Shown one piece after another: positions 27,733 through 34,478 of a DNA stretch of 64,000 nucleotides. The notes under the pieces were generated by a model that saw nothing but the letters and a program-made list of their open reading frames with translations, was not told the origin of the DNA and did no database searches. The DNA lies in assembly GCF_030161095.1 (NCBI RefSeq), contig NZ_BSPP01000007.1, positions 62,001-126,000 on the forward strand, read 5' to 3'. This DNA comes from Cypionkella aquatica (GTDB taxonomy: Bacteria; Pseudomonadota; Alphaproteobacteria; Rhodobacterales; Rhodobacteraceae). The position numbers were made by a program, and so were the translations under genes. Numbering within the stretch: position 1 is the first letter of the stretch; the number at the start of each line of letters is the position of its first letter.

Positions 27733-27762
27733 AAAAGGCCGCATCCCGTCCCGGATGCGGCC
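27733..27762 (-). terminator. Terminator of the proximal flp gene
   Basis: On the - strand GGCCGCATCC and GGATGCGGCC (arms at 27753-27762 and 27737-27746) form a 10-bp stem with a 6-base loop, then TTTTCC. It lies about 30 bp after the flp stop and is duplicated with the gene (compare 28560-28589). A strong terminator here would make most transcripts carry flp only. Confidence 0.85.
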
Positions 27763-27793
27763 CCCACCTTGTTCAGGTGATCGACAAAGTCGA

Positions 27794-28003
27794 TTACGGG
27801 TTGTTGCCGTAGCCCGAGTTCATCGCGGTCATGTCGGTGACGATTTCATCGCCCAGACCGGTGATCGCGCCGCCAACGGTGTTCATCACAACGATGCCGA
27901 GGCCAACGATTGCTGCGGTCAGCACGACCCAGTCAACGGTCACAGCGCCGGATTCGTCAGCGCGGAAGGATTTGAACAGGTTGCGGAGTTTCAAAGTCAT
28001 CAT
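27794..28003 (-). CDS. flp: Flp major pilin, proximal copy
   Basis: 69 residues. A leader ending in ADESG precedes the mature pilin AVTVDWVVLTAAIVGLGIVV, with a hydrophobic helix and a short polar tail. CpaA would cut after Gly. The conserved Glu-Tyr of classical Flp pilins at +5/+6 is Asp-Trp. The protein is identical to that of the copy at 28621-28830. Start: MM pair at 28003/28000, weak GGGAAA upstream. Confidence 0.92.
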   Translation of the reverse strand: MMTLKLRNLFKSFRADESGAVTVDWVVLTAAIVGLGIVVMNTVGGAITGLGDEIVTDMTAMNSGYGNNP

Positions 28004-28009
28004 TTTTAG

Positions 28010-28557
28010 ATTTCCCTATCTAGGAGTTTGCTCAGCTATCACCGTCTTGGTTCGTCACGTTCTGGCCTCTGTTCCAGTTCGCTCACCGCGTCGGCTTGGG
28101 GTCATATAGCTGGTTGATCGTGGCGCGATTGCGGCAAGGTTTTGGTCTTTTCGGGGTGCTTTCACCAATTCGTGATTATTTGCGATATTTTGTATAAACA
28201 GTAAGTTTCCGTTTTAGAAACAACAGCTTGAAGCCGTCGCGATGCGCTGTTGATTGTAGGGATCAGGCTGGTCGGCGCGCCCGCCCTCATGCGGCGATAT
28301 GCTGGCAAGGGACGCAGGCTTTGGCCCTTGTCGGCGGCTGATCGCGTCAAGGCGGCACACAGTCGTCTTGGCAAGCAGCTGGTGCGGTCTGGCATGGTCG
28401 CTTTGCGCCATGTGCCGCGTGGCCTTCAAGTGGGGGGCAGCGTGGCGCTGCGAGAACGCTCAGGCATGAAACCGGGCCTGATTGGAAAATAGGGAATATG
28501 ATCGGAAATATTGATCAGAAGTTGGGCCGCCAAATCGTCAAAGCGAACGGCGCAAAT
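28010..28557. other. Spacer between the duplicated flp copies
   Basis: About 550 bp. The right part (28010-28200) is AT-richer and would hold the proximal flp promoter; both flp leaders share CTGAGCAA 25-35 bp before the start codon. The middle (28200-28500) is GC-rich with no gene that I can support. Confidence 0.45.
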
Positions 28558-28559
28558 GG

Positions 28560-28589
28560 AAAAGGCCGCATCCCGTCCCGGATGCGGCC
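28560..28589 (-). terminator. Terminator of the distal flp gene
   Basis: The same hairpin as at 27733-27762 (arms 28564-28573 and 28580-28589, followed on the - strand by TTTTCC), about 30 bp after the stop. Confidence 0.85.
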
Positions 28590-28620
28590 CTCACCTTGTT
28601 CAGGTGATCGAGAAAGTCGA

Positions 28621-28830
28621 TTACGGGTTGTTGCCGTAGCCCGAGTTCATCGCAGTCATGTCGGTGACGATTTCATCGCCCAGACCGGTGATCGCGCCGC
28701 CAACGGTGTTCATCACAACGATGCCCAGGCCAACGATTGCTGCCGTCAGCACGACCCAGTCAACGGTCACAGCGCCAGATTCGTCAGCGCGGAAGGATTT
28801 GAACAGGTTGCGGAGTTTCAAAGTCATCAT
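28621..28830 (-). CDS. flp: Flp major pilin, distal copy
   Basis: 69 residues, identical in all residues to the product of 27794-28003. The leader RBS here (AAAGGGACC region) is better than that of the proximal copy, and its own promoter would lie in 28831-29000. Being first in the leftward direction and followed by its own terminator, it is probably expressed as a single-gene transcript. Confidence 0.92.
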   Translation of the reverse strand: MMTLKLRNLFKSFRADESGAVTVDWVVLTAAIVGLGIVVMNTVGGAITGLGDEIVTDMTAMNSGYGNNP

Positions 28831-29186
28831 AATTTGGTCCCTTTCCCAGGATTGCTCAGGTTTCTAACCGCTTCGGCACTGTCAGCTGCGATCTCTGTTT
28901 CGCCGCTTGCCGTTCGGTATGACCCTATATAGCCCCGTGATCGTGGCGGCAGTTTGGTCAGGGTGGGGCGTTTTTGAAGCGCTGCAAATTAAGCGGCAAA
29001 ATCGTGCAAACATATGATATATAAAGATTAATAATTTAACCTTTGCTTAACGACCTATTGGCGGGGCGTTGCTTTTGGGCCGATTTGGGCAAAATAGCCA
29101 TGATTGGGGCCAATCAAACGTGGAAAAGCGCGCGCTGTTCTGCGACAGTTTTCACAACGATAACAAGGCAGGCGGCATCCAACGTG
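28831..29186. other. Divergent intergenic region (flp / lytic transglycosylase)
   Basis: About 356 bp; 29005-29045 is strongly AT-rich (CATATGATATATAAAG, TTAATAATTTAACC) and is the likely promoter zone for both directions. No gene seen. Confidence 0.45.
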
Positions 29187-30056
29187 ATGCGACGGGCAGT
29201 AGGCACAGTTTTGGCTGGTCTGATTCTTCTGGTGCCGCATGCGGCAGCGGCTGAAATCATCATGAATTCTGCAGCAAGTGACGGGTTCAAGCGCATCAAG
29301 GTCAGTGACAATCTGCCCGGCAAGCGCATCACCGTGCAGATTGATCCGGCTGAACAAGCCCGTTTGCTGGCCGCGCTGCCCGAGGTTGAGGCCCGCGTGC
29401 CAGATGTGCCAGCCGATCCGAACGCGCCACTTGCTCCGGCCACCCCGACGCCCGCTTCGGCCAAATATGGCTGGTTCTGGGATGCGGTCCCGACACAGCG
29501 CGACCAGCCTTCGGGACGCTTCCCGCTGGCTTTGGCCACGCTCAGTCAGGGCCCGGGTGGCGTCAGTGTTACGGCACCCCGGATGCAAAGCATGCAAGAA
29601 ATTGCGGGCTCTTACGGCACCGAGATTCTGAAGGCGACGATTGGCACCGATGTCTCGCCAGCTTTGGTGCTGGCGGTGATCGGCATTGAAAGTGCGGGCA
29701 AGCCGGGTGCGGTCAGTTCGGCAGGCGCGCAGGGCTTGATGCAGCTGATCCCGGCGACGGCGGCGCGCTTTGGCGTCAGCGATTCCACCGATCCGGTGCA
29801 GAACATCAAGGGCGGTGTGGCCTATCTGGATTGGCTGATGAAGCGGTTTGACCGCGACCCGCTGATGGTGATTGCCGCCTATAACGCGGGCGAGGGCGCA
29901 ATTGACGCCAACTCCGGCGTGCCGCCCTATGCCGAAACCCGTGATTATGTGCCCAAGGTTTTGGCCGCGTGGCAAGTGGCACAGGGCCTCTGCCTCAGCC
30001 CGCCCGAGCTGGTGACCGACCCTTGCGTGTTCAAGGTGATCTCGGCCAACAACTGA
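29187..30056 (+). CDS. Soluble lytic murein transglycosylase of the Tad locus
   Basis: 289 residues from ATG 29187 (MRRAVGTVLAGLILLVPHAA AAE as a signal peptide); the longer frame from 29043 lacks a sensible start. Residues about 145-280 are an SLT domain: catalytic Glu in VIGIESAG, the AQGLMQLIPATAARFGV motif, IKGGVAYLDWLM and AAYNAGEGAI. It would open gaps in peptidoglycan for pilus assembly. Divergent from flp. Confidence 0.88.
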   Translation: MRRAVGTVLAGLILLVPHAAAAEIIMNSAASDGFKRIKVSDNLPGKRITVQIDPAEQARLLAALPEVEARVPDVPADPNAPLAPATPTPASAKYGWFWDAVPTQRDQPSGRFPLALATLSQGPGGVSVTAPRMQSMQEIAGSYGTEILKATIGTDVSPALVLAVIGIESAGKPGAVSSAGAQGLMQLIPATAARFGVSDSTDPVQNIKGGVAYLDWLMKRFDRDPLMVIAAYNAGEGAIDANSGVPPYAETRDYVPKVLAAWQVAQGLCLSPPELVTDPCVFKVISANN

Positions 30057-30086
30057 TCTGGGCGGTCAAATCGTTAACAATCCCGA

Positions 30087-30113
30087 AACGGCTGTCGCTA
30101 AGCCGTTGTTTTT
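30087..30113 (+). terminator. Terminator after the transglycosylase gene
   Basis: AACGGCT/AGCCGTT stem with a 7-base loop, followed by GTTTTT, 30 bp after the stop. Confidence 0.82.
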
Positions 30114-30122
30114 AATGGGTCG

Positions 30123-30147
30123 AAAAATGGTCCCAACTCGGGACCAT
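30123..30147 (-). terminator. Terminator after the GNAT gene
   Basis: ATGGTCCC-AACTC-GGGACCAT, a perfect 8-bp stem (30127-30147 region), followed on the - strand by TTTTTCG. It begins at the stop codon of the GNAT gene. Confidence 0.85.
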
Positions 30148-30432
30148 TCAAACTGCGAACACATCCGCCCATTCAGGATGCTTTTTCCGCGTCGCATTCA
30201 CGAACGGGCAAAGCGGCATGATTTTGAACCCCTCGGCCCGGGCATCGGCGACAAACTGCGTCAGCATCGCCAACCCGGCACCCGTGCCACGAAAGCTGGC
30301 GGGCACCTCGGTATGGTCGGCGATCACCAGCGTCGGGCTGGTGATCGAATAGGTCATCTCGGCCTCTTCACCGTTCTGACGGATATAATAGCGCCCCTTG
30401 CTGGTGCCATGCGCGCGCAAAACCTCAGTCAA
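30148..30432 (-). CDS. Small GNAT-family N-acetyltransferase (YjdJ type)
   Basis: 94 residues of the minimal GNAT class: GRYYIRQNGEEAEMTYS, LVIADHTEVPASFRGTGAG (acetyl-CoA loop) and KIMPLCPFV. The frame opens with TTG at 30432, overlapping the scoB stop, which suggests coupled translation; ATG 30357 would cut off conserved sequence. Substrate unknown. Confidence 0.75.
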   Translation of the reverse strand: MTEVLRAHGTSKGRYYIRQNGEEAEMTYSITSPTLVIADHTEVPASFRGTGAGLAMLTQFVADARAEGFKIMPLCPFVNATRKKHPEWADVFAV

Positions 30433-31054
30433 CGATCGTACCCTCGGTTGCCGCGCGCAGCTCTGCCTCTGTCACACCCTCGGCAACCTCGACGATCTTC
30501 AAACCGCCCGGCACCACATCCAGCACGCCAAGGTTCGAGATGATCCGGTTGACCACGCCCTTGCCCGTCAACGGCAAGGTGCAGGCTTTCAACACCTTGG
30601 ATTCGCCGTGCTTGCTGGTGTGATCCATCACGACAACAACCCGGCCAACGCCCGCGACCAGATCCATCGCCCCGCCCATGCCCTTGACCAACTTGCCGGG
30701 GATCATCCAATTCGCCAGATCGCCGTTCTCGGCCACCTCCATCGCGCCAAGGATCGCCATCGCAATCTTGCCGCCTCGGATCATCGCAAAACTCTGGGCA
30801 GAATCGAAATACGCGGTCTGCGGCAATTCGGTGATGGTCTGCTTGCCCGCGTTGATCAAGTCGGCGTCTTCCTCGCCTTCAAACGGGAAGGGGCCCATGC
30901 CAAGCATGCCGTTTTCCGACTGCAAGGTGACGTTCACACCCTCGGGAATATAGTTGGCGACCAGAGTAGGAATACCGATGCCCAGATTGACATACCAGCC
31001 GTCTTGCAACTCGCGCCCGGCGCGCTCGGCCATTTGGTTTCTGTCCCACGCCAT
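30425..31054 (-). CDS. scoB: 3-oxoacid CoA-transferase subunit B
   Basis: 209 residues of the family I CoA-transferase beta subunit: LGIGIPTLVANYIP, the catalytic Glu in QSENGMLG, GGKIAMAILGAMEV and the C-terminal VNRIISNLGVLDV. With ScoA it moves CoA from succinyl-CoA to acetoacetate in ketone-body use. Its ATG overlaps the TAA of a small gene inserted between scoA and scoB. Confidence 0.92.
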   Translation of the reverse strand: MAWDRNQMAERAGRELQDGWYVNLGIGIPTLVANYIPEGVNVTLQSENGMLGMGPFPFEGEEDADLINAGKQTITELPQTAYFDSAQSFAMIRGGKIAMAILGAMEVAENGDLANWMIPGKLVKGMGGAMDLVAGVGRVVVVMDHTSKHGESKVLKACTLPLTGKGVVNRIISNLGVLDVVPGGLKIVEVAEGVTEAELRAATEGTIVD

Positions 31055-31290
31055 TATTCGTCTCCCACTTCCCTAACCGCATTTGCCAAATCAAACACAG
31101 ATCCACTAATCTCCGCAGCGATTTGCTTACCTGCAAGCAGGACAGCGTGAGCTTCGACGAGCTGCCCAATGAGTTGCATTTTCGCTTCATCCCGCGCGGC
31201 TGGGTATTGTTCATCTACCAAATTCTTGGCTTCTAAGAACATTTTTACCCTGCCTTTCTCATAATTGAGCGGATCATCGAATATATCCAT
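31054..31290 (-). CDS. Small unknown protein between scoA and scoB
   Basis: 78 residues from ATG 31290, acidic and helical (KMFLEAKNLVDEQYP, KMQLIGQLVEAHAVLL), no signal peptide or membrane segment and no family I recognise. It fits tightly: 4 bp after the scoA stop, and its TAA shares bases with the scoB ATG, so it is translated with them. The longer frame to 31614 is antisense-free overlap with scoA and is not credible. Confidence 0.7.
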   Translation of the reverse strand: MDIFDDPLNYEKGRVKMFLEAKNLVDEQYPAARDEAKMQLIGQLVEAHAVLLAGKQIAAEISGSVFDLANAVREVGDE

Positions 31291-31294
31291 CAAT

Positions 31295-31996
31295 CTAGAG
31301 GTCCTTCTTACGAGTCGTGCGGTTCTCAATGCGTTTTTCGTGCTGGCCCTGAATGATGCGGTGCACATAGATGCCCGGCAGGTGGATCGTATCGGGGTCA
31401 AGGCTGCCAAGCGGCACGATTTCTTCCACCTCGGCCACACAGACCTTGCCCGACGTCGCCGCTGGTGGGTTGAAGTTGCGCGCGGTCTTGCGGAACACAA
31501 GGTTGCCCGACGGGTCAGCTTTCCACGCTTTGACGATGGCCAGATCGCTGACCAGACCGGTTTCAAGAATATAGGTCTTGCCATTAAAATCGTGATGCTC
31601 TTTGCCTTCGGCAATCACCGTGCCCACACCGGTTGCGGTGTAGAAACCGGGGATACCGGCCCCGCCTGCGCGCATCCGCTCGGCCAAAGTGCCCTGCGGG
31701 TTGAACTCCAACTCCAACTCGCCCGACAGATACTGCCGCATGAATTCAGCGTTTTCGCCAACATAGGATGAGATCATCTTCTTGACCTGCCGGGTGGCCA
31801 GCAATTGGCCAAGCCCAAAGCCATCGACGCCCGCGTTGTTCGAGGCAATGGTCAGATCCTTGGTGCCCGCATCGCGGATCGCCGCAATCAGCAATTCCGG
31901 GATGCCGCTCAGCCCAAAACCGCCCGAGGCGATCAACATGCCGTCAAACAACAACCCGTCCAGCGCTGCCGCCGCGTTGGGATAGATTTTCTTCAT
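31295..31996 (-). CDS. scoA: 3-oxoacid CoA-transferase subunit A
   Basis: 233 residues from ATG 31996 ([15 protein letters not shown]). Alpha-subunit motifs: [47 protein letters not shown] and the C-terminal [12 protein letters not shown]. The frame continues upstream to 32218 but without homology. The promoter should lie in 31997-32130. Confidence 0.92.
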   Translation of the reverse strand: MKKIYPNAAAALDGLLFDGMLIASGGFGLSGIPELLIAAIRDAGTKDLTIASNNAGVDGFGLGQLLATRQVKKMISSYVGENAEFMRQYLSGELELEFNPQGTLAERMRAGGAGIPGFYTATGVGTVIAEGKEHHDFNGKTYILETGLVSDLAIVKAWKADPSGNLVFRKTARNFNPPAATSGKVCVAEVEEIVPLGSLDPDTIHLPGIYVHRIIQGQHEKRIENRTTRKKDL

Positions 31997-32138
31997 AAAT
32001 GGCCCTCGCAAACTGTTGCGGGCATAGGAAACGCGGCACGCCGGGAAGTCAATCGCCGGGGCCTTCGGGTTTGCGGTAACATTGGCGATTTGAGGCCAGA
32101 TTTTCGGGTCCGCAGATTTCGCCGCCGCATGGCAAGGC

Positions 32139-32166
32139 TTTACCCCGCCGTGCAGATGGCTATGGT
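32139..32166 (+). promoter_or_regulatory. Putative host tRNA-Leu promoter
   Basis: TTTACC (32139-32144) and TATGGT (32161-32166) with a 16-bp spacer, placing a start near 32173, about 20 bp before the tRNA 5' half. It would now read into the element and its replacement tRNA at 32324. Confidence 0.45.
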
Positions 32167-32193
32167 GCGCACAGATACCAGACCCGCAACTAT

Positions 32194-32233
32194 GCCCGCG
32201 TGGTGAAATGGTAGACACATGAGACTTAAAATC
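32194..32233 (+). pseudogene. 5' half of the host tRNA-Leu(UAA), cut in the anticodon loop
   Basis: Begins with the acceptor strand GCCCGCG, then a normal D-arm (GTG-AAATGGTAGA-CAC) and the anticodon arm up to ACTTAAAATC. After that the sequence departs from any tRNA. The matching 3' half is 16.7 kb away at 48904-48959. The base before GAGA is T where G would be needed to pair, which suggests decay since the gene was split. Confidence 0.9.
32224..32233 (+). repeat. attL core of element A
   Basis: ACTTAAAATC, the anticodon-loop core shared by the host tRNA, both element junctions and both element tRNAs. Confidence 0.85.
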
Positions 32234-32323
32234 CTGCCTTCTGGCCTGATAAACGTATTGTTTTCATAGTCTTAAGGCGATACGAAGAACTCTGGGCCTG
32301 ATTTAGACCCAATGCACGTCTTT
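32234..32323. other. Left end of element A
   Basis: The first 58 bases from the core (32224-32281) match the left end of element B (44771-44828) at 45 of 58 positions without gaps. The best block, CATAGTCTTAAGGCGAT, starts 41 bases from the core start in both. It could be an integrase arm site or a promoter/processing signal for the tRNA that follows. Confidence 0.7.
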
Positions 32324-32408
32324 GCGGGCGTGGTGGAACGGTAGACACAAGCGACTTAAAATCGCTAGAGCCAAGCTCGTGCGGGTTCGACTCCCGCCGC
32401 CCGCACCA
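32324..32408 (+). tRNA. tRNA-Leu(UAA), carried by element A
   Basis: Complete class II tRNA of 85 nt: acceptor GCGGGCG/CGCCCGC, D-arm GTG/CAC, anticodon stem AGCGA/TCGCT with loop CTTAAAA (anticodon TAA at 32357-32359), variable arm GAGC-CAA-GCTC, T-arm GCGGG-TTCGACT-CCCGC, discriminator A and encoded CCA. It differs from the host copy outside the loop, so it was brought in, not duplicated. It would replace the interrupted host gene. Confidence 0.95.
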
Positions 32409-32551
32409 GTGATTGTTCAGCTCGTGCTTGCACATCAAGTCTTGCCTTTACGATATGTTGAGAACAATAGTAGAACACAGAAAACGCTGCTGACAAGCCA
32501 GAGGTGGCTAGTTACACAAGCAGAAGTGTTCGGCGTCAGGGGGCCTCCAAT

Positions 32552-33520
32552 ATGTTGCAGTCGATCGAGATGTGTGCGGGTGCTGGTGGTCAGGCTCTTG
32601 GGTTGGAACAAGCTGGCTTCGGTCACCAAGCTCTTGTCGAGATTGACGCTCACTGCTGCAACACCCTCCGGGCAAACCGTCCAAAGTGGAACGTGCTGGA
32701 GCAAGACCTTCAGATATTCAAGGAGCGGGCAAAGGACTTTCATGGGGTGGACTTGGTTGCGGGCGGTCTGCCATGCCCGCCGTTCTCAGTGGCCGGAAAG
32801 CAGCTAGGCGCTCTGGACGAACGCAACCTGTTCCCTGACGCGCTGCAGATAGTGGACGCCATCAAGCCAAAGGCAGTGATGATCGAGAACGTCCGCGGGT
32901 TCCTTGACGCAGTATTCAAAGACTACCGAGAGGGGCTCAAGTCGCAACTCAAGAAGATGGGCTATGTGACTGACTGGCGCCTGCTGAACGCCTCGCACTT
33001 TGGTGTGCCGCAGCTTCGGCCCAGGGTTATAATTGTGGCTGTCCGTGAGGAATTTGCGGATCGGTTCGAATGGCCAGAAGAACAGCACCGAAACCCGCCA
33101 ACAGTTGGCAATGTCTTGCGCGACCTGATGGGCGAAAACGGCTGGCGTGGCCTTAACGCTTGGTGCGAACGGGCGGATGAAATTGCGCCCACCATTGTAG
33201 GTGGCAGCAAGAAACACGGCGGCCCAGACCTTGGCCCGACCAGAGCAAGGCGCGCTTGGGAGACGCTTGGAGTGAATGGCAAGACCATTGCCGAGGAAGC
33301 ACCAGACCGGGACTATGTGGGGATGCCCCGGTTAACAGTGCAGATGGTCGCCCGGCTGCAGGGCTTTCCCGACGACTGGCACATTACCGGCAAGAAGACT
33401 GCAGCCTACCGGCAGGTGGGCAACGCGTTTCCGCCACCGGTTGCCAAGGCTGTAGCAACGAATGTTCGAAAGGCGATCGAAAGCAAGGCCACCCGGCGCC
33501 TCCACCTAATCGCCAGCTGA
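32552..33520 (+). CDS. DNA (cytosine-5)-methyltransferase
   Basis: 322 residues from ATG 32552, behind GGGGG. Motif I EMCAGAGGQALGLEQAGF, motif IV with the catalytic Cys GGLPCPPFS, motif VI ENVRGF, motif VIII QLRPRVIIVA and motif X YRQVGNAFPPPVA are all present; the target-recognition region lies between residues about 190 and 270. It is the modification enzyme of a type II system with the adjacent HNH nuclease, with which it overlaps tail to tail by 15 bp. The recognition sequence cannot be told from here. Confidence 0.93.
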   Translation: MLQSIEMCAGAGGQALGLEQAGFGHQALVEIDAHCCNTLRANRPKWNVLEQDLQIFKERAKDFHGVDLVAGGLPCPPFSVAGKQLGALDERNLFPDALQIVDAIKPKAVMIENVRGFLDAVFKDYREGLKSQLKKMGYVTDWRLLNASHFGVPQLRPRVIIVAVREEFADRFEWPEEQHRNPPTVGNVLRDLMGENGWRGLNAWCERADEIAPTIVGGSKKHGGPDLGPTRARRAWETLGVNGKTIAEEAPDRDYVGMPRLTVQMVARLQGFPDDWHITGKKTAAYRQVGNAFPPPVAKAVATNVRKAIESKATRRLHLIAS

Positions 33521-34288
33521 TTTGCCTTTTCGCTTCTCGAAGTCTTTAATCAGCTTCACGTGATCCGCAGGCAGGTCCCGCCAGTTCCGCAAGGTATAAA
33601 AGGACTGGACGCCCTTCCTGTCCCGCTTCTTGGTCACATCGATTTCCAACCCTACAGGCTCATAGCGCAGTTCCCGTAACCGCTTCCGCCAGTCAAGCTG
33701 CTGATCCTTGACGTTGGCAACGAACTCAATGGCATAGGCCGGCACGGGTTCAGGCATGTGGAGGCGGAGAAACTGGGCAATTCGCTCGTGGACCGACTCA
33801 ATGTTGACGACCTTCTTCATCTCGTCGCCGTCAAAGGTCCCGAAGAAGTTGCGCTTGCCCCGATTGCAGGCTTCACAGATGGCCCACAGGTTTTCCAGGG
33901 TAGTGGGCCCACCCCAGCTTTGTGGAATTTTGTGATCGGCCTGGAGCTTGACCCCATCCTCTTTGATCGTCTGCCCGCACATCTGGCAGCGGCCGTGGGC
34001 AAGGTGCATAACCGCAGCCCTTAGCTTTTCGGTCACTTGGCCCGCGTCGGCAGTTGGCGCTTCCCGCTCGGCTCCGAGGACATAGACCGTGGAGCCATCT
34101 TTCTTGATGGCGTCGAGGGTGTAGAGCTTGCGAATGTCTCGCACACGCCGGTTGAAATGCTCCTGTGTTTCGGCAGTGGCGTTCAGCAATTCCCGCATCT
34201 CGGCCATGCTGAGACCCTCGGGATGTTGCCTCAGCAGTTCCAAGGCTTTCTCGGCGACGTGGCCTAGTGTGATCTTCGACTGTGACAT
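33506..34288 (-). CDS. HNH restriction endonuclease
   Basis: 260 residues. The HNH/zinc module is in the middle: CQMCGQTIKEDG, LQADHKIPQSWGG (His of the motif), TTLENLWAICEACNRGKRN. The N-terminal 90 residues look like a winged helix (GLSMAEMRELLN). Convergent with the methyltransferase and overlapping its 3' end, the usual layout of HNH-type restriction-modification pairs. Confidence 0.87.
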   Translation of the reverse strand: MSQSKITLGHVAEKALELLRQHPEGLSMAEMRELLNATAETQEHFNRRVRDIRKLYTLDAIKKDGSTVYVLGAEREAPTADAGQVTEKLRAAVMHLAHGRCQMCGQTIKEDGVKLQADHKIPQSWGGPTTLENLWAICEACNRGKRNFFGTFDGDEMKKVVNIESVHERIAQFLRLHMPEPVPAYAIEFVANVKDQQLDWRKRLRELRYEPVGLEIDVTKKRDRKGVQSFYTLRNWRDLPADHVKLIKDFEKRKGKSAGD

Positions 34289-34478
34289 CAGATCAGTCTT
34301 GTCAGCTGGCTAAACGCAGTCAAGGCCCGCGTTTCAAGAACCAAGAAGTATTCTGGTAGCACCGTGCCGCGAGGGAAAACTTGCTGCTTGCGCTCACTTT
34401 TATGCTTGCCACACAATCGTGGAAGTTGTGAGATCAATCGATCCGAAGCTTCAAAAGTGTCTCAAGCTAGAGTTTCAA

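Larger units (their letters stand above)
27731..28009. repeat. Proximal copy of the flp-terminator duplication
   Basis: About 279 bp that match 28558-28836 with about six substitutions by hand comparison. The copy includes the whole flp gene and its terminator and ends at the start codon pair; the promoter sides differ. Confidence 0.9.
28558..28836. repeat. Distal copy of the flp-terminator duplication
   Basis: Partner of 27731-28009, offset 827 bp. The differences seen are single substitutions that leave the protein unchanged. Confidence 0.9.

Noticed and set aside
29043-29186. N-terminal extension of the transglycosylase
   Set aside because: The extra 48 codons have no start signal, and ATG 29187 gives a proper signal peptide.
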